Source of the DNA: Eshraghiella crossota
Lineage (GTDB): Bacteria > Bacillota > Clostridia > Lachnospirales > Lachnospiraceae
DNA: 64,000 nt
Assembly (NCBI RefSeq): GCF_025148445.1
Contig: NZ_CP102270.1
Location: 434,001-498,000 of the forward strand
Reading direction: 5' to 3'
Shown here: in pieces, positions 60,824 through 64,000 of the stretch
How positions within the stretch are numbered: position 1 is the first letter of the stretch
Layout: the number at the start of each line of letters is the position of its first letter
Made by a program: the position numbers and the translations under genes
The notes under the pieces: model-generated
The model's database searches: none
What the model was told of the DNA's origin: nothing
What the model saw: the letters and a program-made list of their open reading frames with translations, nothing else

Positions 60824-61578
60824 TGTCAGATTATAAATTTAATGTAAAAGGGCTGGACCTTTATTATGGAGATTTTCACGCCCTTAAAGATATAAATATG
60901 GAAATTAAATCCAATATGGTAACTGCATTTATAGGTCCGAGCGGTTGCGGAAAATCAACATTTCTTAAGACTCTCAACAGAATGAATGATTTGGTGGATA
61001 ATTGTAAAATTACCGGAGATGTTCTTCTTGATGATGTGGATATATATGGCAAAATGGATGTTTGTGAGCTTAGAAAAAGAGTTGGGATGGTGTTTCAGAA
61101 ACCTAATCCTTTCCCAATGAGCATATATGACAATATAGCTTTCGGACCAAGAACACATGGTATTAAGTCAAAATCAGCCCTTGATGAAATTGTAGAGCAG
61201 TCATTAAAAAATGCGGCAATCTGGGATGAAGTAAAAGACCGGTTAAAAAAATCAGCTCTCGGACTTTCGGGAGGACAGCAGCAGAGACTATGCATAGCCA
61301 GAGCCTTGGCTGTTAAACCTGAGGTTATACTCATGGATGAACCTACGTCAGCCCTCGACCCTATATCTACCTCAAAGATTGAGGACCTTGTTATGGAACT
61401 GAAAAAACAATATACCATTGTAATGGTTACGCATAATATGCAGCAGGCAACCCGTGTTGCGGATGAAACGGTATTTTTCCTTTTGGGAGAAATAATTGAA
61501 CATAACAATACGGAAGCAATGTTTTCAATGCCAAAAGATAAGAGAACAGAGGATTATATATCAGGAAGGTTTGGATGA
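60823..61578 (+). CDS. pstB: Phosphate ABC transporter ATP-binding protein PstB
   Basis: This 251-residue protein has Walker [11 protein letters not shown]-loop [11 protein letters not shown] (PstB-specific), signature [14 protein letters not shown], Walker [14 protein letters not shown] and H-loop VTHNM. It energises the PstCA channel. It overlaps phoU by four bases (ATGA). Confidence 0.96.
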   Translation: MSDYKFNVKGLDLYYGDFHALKDINMEIKSNMVTAFIGPSGCGKSTFLKTLNRMNDLVDNCKITGDVLLDDVDIYGKMDVCELRKRVGMVFQKPNPFPMSIYDNIAFGPRTHGIKSKSALDEIVEQSLKNAAIWDEVKDRLKKSALGLSGGQQQRLCIARALAVKPEVILMDEPTSALDPISTSKIEDLVMELKKQYTIVMVTHNMQQATRVADETVFFLLGEIIEHNNTEAMFSMPKDKRTEDYISGRFG

Positions 61579-62228
61579 TGAGAAAATTATTTGATCAGGA
61601 ATTAAAAACATTAAACGATAAACTTTTTTCAATGGGCGCGCTGGTAGAAAAATCCATAGAAAAAGCAATAAACGCACTTATTAATTCCAATGTGGAAGAA
61701 GCAAAAAAAGCAATTGAAGAAGATGATAAAATCGACCAGGCAAAAAAGGATATTGAAAGCCTTTGTATGAAGCTTCTGCTTACACAACAGCCTGTGGCAA
61801 GTGACCTGCGTCATATATCATCAGCACTTAAAATGGTTACAGACCTTGAAAGAATAGGCGACCATGCGGCAGATATTTCAGAGATAACAATTCTTTTATC
61901 CCGGATGGAATATACTTCTGACCTTGACATTCTGAAACGTATGGCAGTAAAGACAACGGAAATGGTAATAAGAAGTCTTGAAGCATTTTCAGAAGGCAAT
62001 GTGGAGAAAGCCAAAGAAGTTATTAACGATGATGACATTGTAGATGAACTTTTCCTTAATGTAAAAGATAATGTAATTTCTATTATAAGCAGCAATCCTA
62101 ACAAGGGTGGAGAAGCTACAGACCTGCTGATGATTGGAAAATATTTTGAAAGAATCGGCGACCATGCAACCAATATTGCGGAGTGGGCAATTTACTCCGT
62201 ACAGGGTGATATTAACGTAGTCCAATAA
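61575..62228 (+). CDS. phoU: Phosphate transport regulator PhoU
   Basis: This 217-residue helical protein has two PhoU repeats, each with a metal-binding motif: [13 protein letters not shown] (about 93-105) and [13 protein letters not shown] (about 195-207). It links PstSCAB activity to the PhoR/PhoP signalling pair and limits phosphate uptake. It is last in the pst operon. Confidence 0.94.
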   Translation: MMRKLFDQELKTLNDKLFSMGALVEKSIEKAINALINSNVEEAKKAIEEDDKIDQAKKDIESLCMKLLLTQQPVASDLRHISSALKMVTDLERIGDHAADISEITILLSRMEYTSDLDILKRMAVKTTEMVIRSLEAFSEGNVEKAKEVINDDDIVDELFLNVKDNVISIISSNPNKGGEATDLLMIGKYFERIGDHATNIAEWAIYSVQGDINVVQ

Positions 62229-62270
62229 TTTTACATAAATTTTACATAGCCTCAAAGCAAATTTTACATA
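62229..62270 (+). promoter_or_regulatory. Pho box (11-bp-phased TTTTACATA repeats)
   Basis: TTTTACATA occurs at 62229-62237, 62240-62248 and 62262-62270, that is, at 11 and 22 bases, the helical phasing of PhoP/PhoB dimers. It lies between phoU and the cotransporter gene, so the latter has its own phosphate-controlled promoter. A -10-like GATAAA follows at about 62276. Confidence 0.8.
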
Positions 62271-62315
62271 GTAATGATAAAAAGAAATTAAGAAAATAAA
62301 AAGAGGTTATGTAAA

Positions 62316-64000
62316 ATGAGTTTTTTTAATGCGTTGACAATGTTAGGAGGACTTGCGCTTTTCCTTTTTGGTATGAATTCCTTGGGAGACGGGCTTGCCA
62401 AATTATCCGGAGGAAAGTTAGAAAACATACTTGAAAGACTTACAGCCAATAAGATAAAGGCCGTGCTTCTCGGTGCGGGTGTAACAGCCGTAATCCAGAG
62501 TTCGTCGGCAACAACCGTAATGGTGGTAGGTTTTGTTAATTCCGGTATTATGAAATTAAGTCAGGCAGTCGGTGTTATTTTTGGTGCCAATATAGGTACT
62601 ACGGCGACTACATGGATACTAAGCCTGTCGGGAATCAGCAGTGGTAACTTTTTTGTGCAGATGTTGAAACCATCATCTTTTTCTCCAATCCTTGCCCTTG
62701 TCGGCGTAATACTTATTTTATTCAGTAAAAAAGACAAGAAAAAAGATGTTGGTACAATTCTTATAAGTTTTGCAATTCTTATGTTCGGTATGGAGACTAT
62801 GAGTGGTGCCGTAGCGGGACTTGAGAATAATCAAGGATTTATACATCTTTTTACCATGTTTAAAAATCCTATACTTGGACTTATGGCAGGTGCGGTACTT
62901 ACGGCTGCAATCCAGAGCTCATCTGCATCAATCGGTATTTTACAGGCATTGTGTTCAACAGGTGCGATTACATTCAGCAGTGCATTGCCTATCATATTGG
63001 GACAGAACATAGGTACATGTGTAACAGCCATAATTTCAGCAGTTGGAGCAAATAAAAATGCCAAAAGAGCTGCTTTTGTACACTTATATTTTAATCTCAT
63101 AGGAACGGTTATATTTATGTGTGTTTTCTACGGAATCAATGCATTTGTACATTTTGGATTCCTTGAACAATCTGCTAACCAGCTTGGAATAGCAATTATC
63201 CATACAAGTTTTAACGTCCTTGCAACAATCGTACTTTTGCCTTTCTCTAAAGGACTTGAAAGACTTGCAAGTATTACCGTAAGAGATAAAAAAGAAAAGG
63301 CTAAGCCTAAAAATTCAGAGATGAAATTATTGGATGCAAGATTTCTTGAAAGACCTGCTTTTGCAGTTGAACTGAGTAAGACAACCACAATTAATATGGC
63401 AAAAGTAGTCCGGATGTCAATTATGGAAGCAATTGAGCTTCTGGATAAATATGATGAAAAGAAAGCATCAAAGGTGGCAGAACTTGAAAAACTTGTTGAT
63501 GTTTATGAAGATGAACTGGGAGATTACCTTGTTAAATTAAGTGCAAAGAGTCTTAGTGAACATGATTCAAGACTGCTTTCCAAAATGCTGCACTCAATTG
63601 GCGACTTAGAAAGAATATCCGACCATGCACTTAACATAAAAGAGGCGGCTTCAGAGATGCACGGTAAGAAAATAAAGTTCTCGGATGAAGCAAAGGCAGA
63701 ATTAAATGTACTCACAGATGCAATAAGCCGTATAGTTGATCTTGCAATATTCAGTTATATAAATGATGACAAAAAAGAAGCACTCCTTGTAGAGCCGCTT
63801 GAAGAAGTTATTGATGTAGTTAATGAAAAACTTAAGAACCGTCATATAAAGCGATTAAGAACCGGACAGTGTACAATCGAACTTGGTTTTATATTATCGG
63901 ATATAACCAACAATTTTGAAAGGGTTGCTGATCATTGTTCCAACATTGCGGCCTGTGAATTACAGATAGATTCGGATGAATTTGAGTCACATGACTACCT
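62316..64000 (+). CDS. Na/Pi cotransporter family protein with C-terminal PhoU-like domain (3' partial)
   Basis: The frame is open from ATG 62316 (AGAGG upstream) to the window end, 561 codons. Two inverted membrane repeats each contain a QSSSA motif (VIQSSSATTVM, IQSSSASIG), as in NptA/SLC34 sodium-phosphate cotransporters. A helical PhoU-like C-terminal domain has LERISDHALNI and FERVADHCSNI. It follows the Pho box. It imports phosphate with Na+ as an alternative to Pst. Confidence 0.92.
   Translation, partial: MSFFNALTMLGGLALFLFGMNSLGDGLAKLSGGKLENILERLTANKIKAVLLGAGVTAVIQSSSATTVMVVGFVNSGIMKLSQAVGVIFGANIGTTATTWILSLSGISSGNFFVQMLKPSSFSPILALVGVILILFSKKDKKKDVGTILISFAILMFGMETMSGAVAGLENNQGFIHLFTMFKNPILGLMAGAVLTAAIQSSSASIGILQALCSTGAITFSSALPIILGQNIGTCVTAIISAVGANKNAKRAAFVHLYFNLIGTVIFMCVFYGINAFVHFGFLEQSANQLGIAIIHTSFNVLATIVLLPFSKGLERLASITVRDKKEKAKPKNSEMKLLDARFLERPAFAVELSKTTTINMAKVVRMSIMEAIELLDKYDEKKASKVAELEKLVDVYEDELGDYLVKLSAKSLSEHDSRLLSKMLHSIGDLERISDHALNIKEAASEMHGKKIKFSDEAKAELNVLTDAISRIVDLAIFSYINDDKKEALLVEPLEEVIDVVNEKLKNRHIKRLRTGQCTIELGFILSDITNNFERVADHCSNIAACELQIDSDEFESHDY

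Noticed and set aside
1-64000. tRNA, rRNA, riboswitch (T-box, TPP, SAM, FMN) and CRISPR signals
   Set aside because: None was recognised on reading; weak or degenerate structures could have been missed without a covariance search.

Overview
The window looks like a chromosomal segment of a low-GC Gram-positive anaerobe, most likely a Lachnospiraceae member (Lachnospira/Eubacterium/Roseburia-like). This is inferred from AT-rich codon use, strong AGGAGG-type ribosome sites, lipoprotein-type binding proteins, a FliB-like protein, a DUF6465-like protein and Pho-box-like repeats. No rRNA, tRNA or CRISPR array was recognised.

Layout. (1) 1-2.8 kb: end of an FAD-dependent amine-oxidase-like gene and a polytopic membrane protein, probably surface-polysaccharide related. 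(2) 2.8-24.4 kb: a mosaic accessory region of small detoxification and repair genes (GNAT, histidine phosphatase, S66/MccF-like peptidase, HTH-Nudix, Nudix-HAD, HAM1-like, nitrilase). These are mixed with conflict-type genes (RhuM-like, a TOTE primase-helicase-PLD protein, DUF4869 plus a small P-loop ATPase, two AlbA_2/Schlafen-like proteins). Many truncated genes and duplicated scraps are present, including a decayed second copy of the GNAT-phosphatase-S66 block. (3) 24.6-32.9 kb: a cluster around a LytTR response regulator and GHKL kinase, with FlxA-like and FliD-like proteins and several unrecognised signal-peptide-less proteins. Its promoters carry 21-bp-phased direct repeats. This is the best candidate for an undescribed system. 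(4) 33-37 kb: a MATE transporter of different composition, a HAD phosphatase, and a boneyard of helicase, ABC, XRE, Nudix and IS3 remnants. (5) 37-64 kb: orderly core-like DNA. It holds a HAD protein, a HEPN-motif membrane protein, a TauE exporter, DUF438, citrate synthase-FliB-GH13, a glycogen debranching enzyme, an amino-acid ABC transporter, a YhaO/YhaN-like pair, DUF6465 and a complete pst-phoU-Na/Pi phosphate locus.

How genes work together. The pstSCAB-phoU operon and the downstream Na/Pi cotransporter form a phosphate-uptake regulon. The three minus-strand ABC genes form one amino-acid importer. The GH13 and debranching enzymes face each other across a shared terminator and both act on alpha-glucans. 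Both solute-binding proteins in the window (amino-acid and phosphate) appear circularly permuted relative to their families, which is a striking coincidence.
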